Source of the DNA: Neochlamydia sp. S13
GTDB taxonomy: Bacteria > Chlamydiota > Chlamydiia > Chlamydiales > Parachlamydiaceae
NCBI RefSeq assembly: GCF_000648235.2
Contig: NZ_AP017977.1
Span: forward strand, 124,001 to 188,000
Reading direction: 5' to 3'
Length of the DNA stretch: 64,000 nucleotides
The position numbers and the translations under genes were made by a program. The number at the start of each line of letters is the position of its first letter. Position 1 is the stretch's first letter. Positions 63,879 to 64,000 of this stretch are shown piece by piece. The notes below the pieces were generated by a model. The model was not told the origin of the DNA and searched no databases. It saw nothing but the letters and a program-made list of their open reading frames with translations.

Positions 63879-64000
63879 ATGGTAAATAACATGACACCAT
63901 TTTCCTTAATCCCTAGTATAAGAATACCTGAAGAAGTGCAATTAAAGATTCTTAGCCTTTTAGATGAAAAAGAGTTACCGATTGCAGGCCTTGTTAACAA
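63879..64000 (+). CDS. F-box/propeller protein, array copy 4 (partial, runs off window)
   Basis: The first 40 residues, MVNNMTPFSLIPSIRIPEEV onward, are identical at the protein level to copies 2 and 3 and include the start of the F-box. The rest lies beyond the window, so the array has at least four members. Confidence 0.88.
   Translation, partial: MVNNMTPFSLIPSIRIPEEVQLKILSLLDEKELPIAGLVN

Noticed and set aside
1-64000. tRNA, rRNA, tmRNA or riboswitch genes
   Set aside because: No T-arm-like GTTCRAnTC with matching acceptor stems, rRNA core motifs or known riboswitch cores were seen in the gaps; a covariance-model scan would be decisive.

Overview
The window looks like a piece of the chromosome of an amoeba-associated environmental chlamydia (Parachlamydiaceae, most like Neochlamydia). 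Two lines of evidence support this. First, several gene neighbourhoods match the Chlamydia trachomatis order as I remember it: M16 protease (ptr) / plsB / cafE-type RNase / DUF177 protein / rpmF / plsX, then pcnB next to lpxB, and glmM next to glmS. Second, the AT-rich accessory stretches are packed with eukaryote-like genes (F-box, leucine-rich repeat, WD40/propeller, ankyrin), as expected of a symbiont of a protist. The genus is an inference; no rRNA gene is present.

Layout. 1-5260: a partial ABC ATPase on the minus strand, then a complete DevCAB/MacAB-type exporter with its own NodT-type outer-membrane lipoprotein. 5608-9603: small and unknown proteins, an MgtC-family membrane protein and a 58-residue UPF0391 membrane peptide. 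10226-11940: an intact IS66-family element with terminal inverted repeats and an 8-bp target duplication. 12545-17965: a giant 1806-residue protein with two kinase-like modules, an ankyrin section and a C-terminal LRR section. 18593-20687: efp, epmA and a YkgJ-type cysteine-cluster protein. 20928-31356: seven tandem F-box/LRR genes, each preceded by the same ~150-bp block; the seventh is cut off after 13 original codons by an IS1634-type element that is itself broken.

33208-39327: M18 aminopeptidase, serS and a pitrilysin-type M16 protease. 39860-41200: an F-box/WD40 gene. 41591-46412: plsB, RNase E/G, the DUF177 protein, rpmF and plsX. 46555-50383: a UmuD-like S24 peptidase and a lipid A operon (GT2 glycosyltransferase, double LAB_N membrane protein, lpxB, DUF374 acyltransferase). 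50596-56202: alpha/beta hydrolase, pcnB, glmM and glmS. 56776-58284: a DDE-transposase insertion element. 58321-64000: a tandem array of at least four ~1.85-kb units, each with an F-box/propeller gene and, where the unit is complete, a decayed antisense gene fragment; the array runs off the window.

How the genes fit together. The core genes serve envelope lipid and sugar supply: GlmS and GlmM make GlcN-1-P precursors, PlsX and PlsB start phospholipids, and LpxB with its neighbours builds lipid A. The accessory genes share another theme. Twelve F-box genes of three architectures lie in about 43 kb, which suggests a repertoire of host-directed SCF ubiquitin-ligase adaptors that is being multiplied and shuffled, with insertion elements eroding its edges. 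Secretion of these proteins and binding to host SKP1 are not shown by the sequence.
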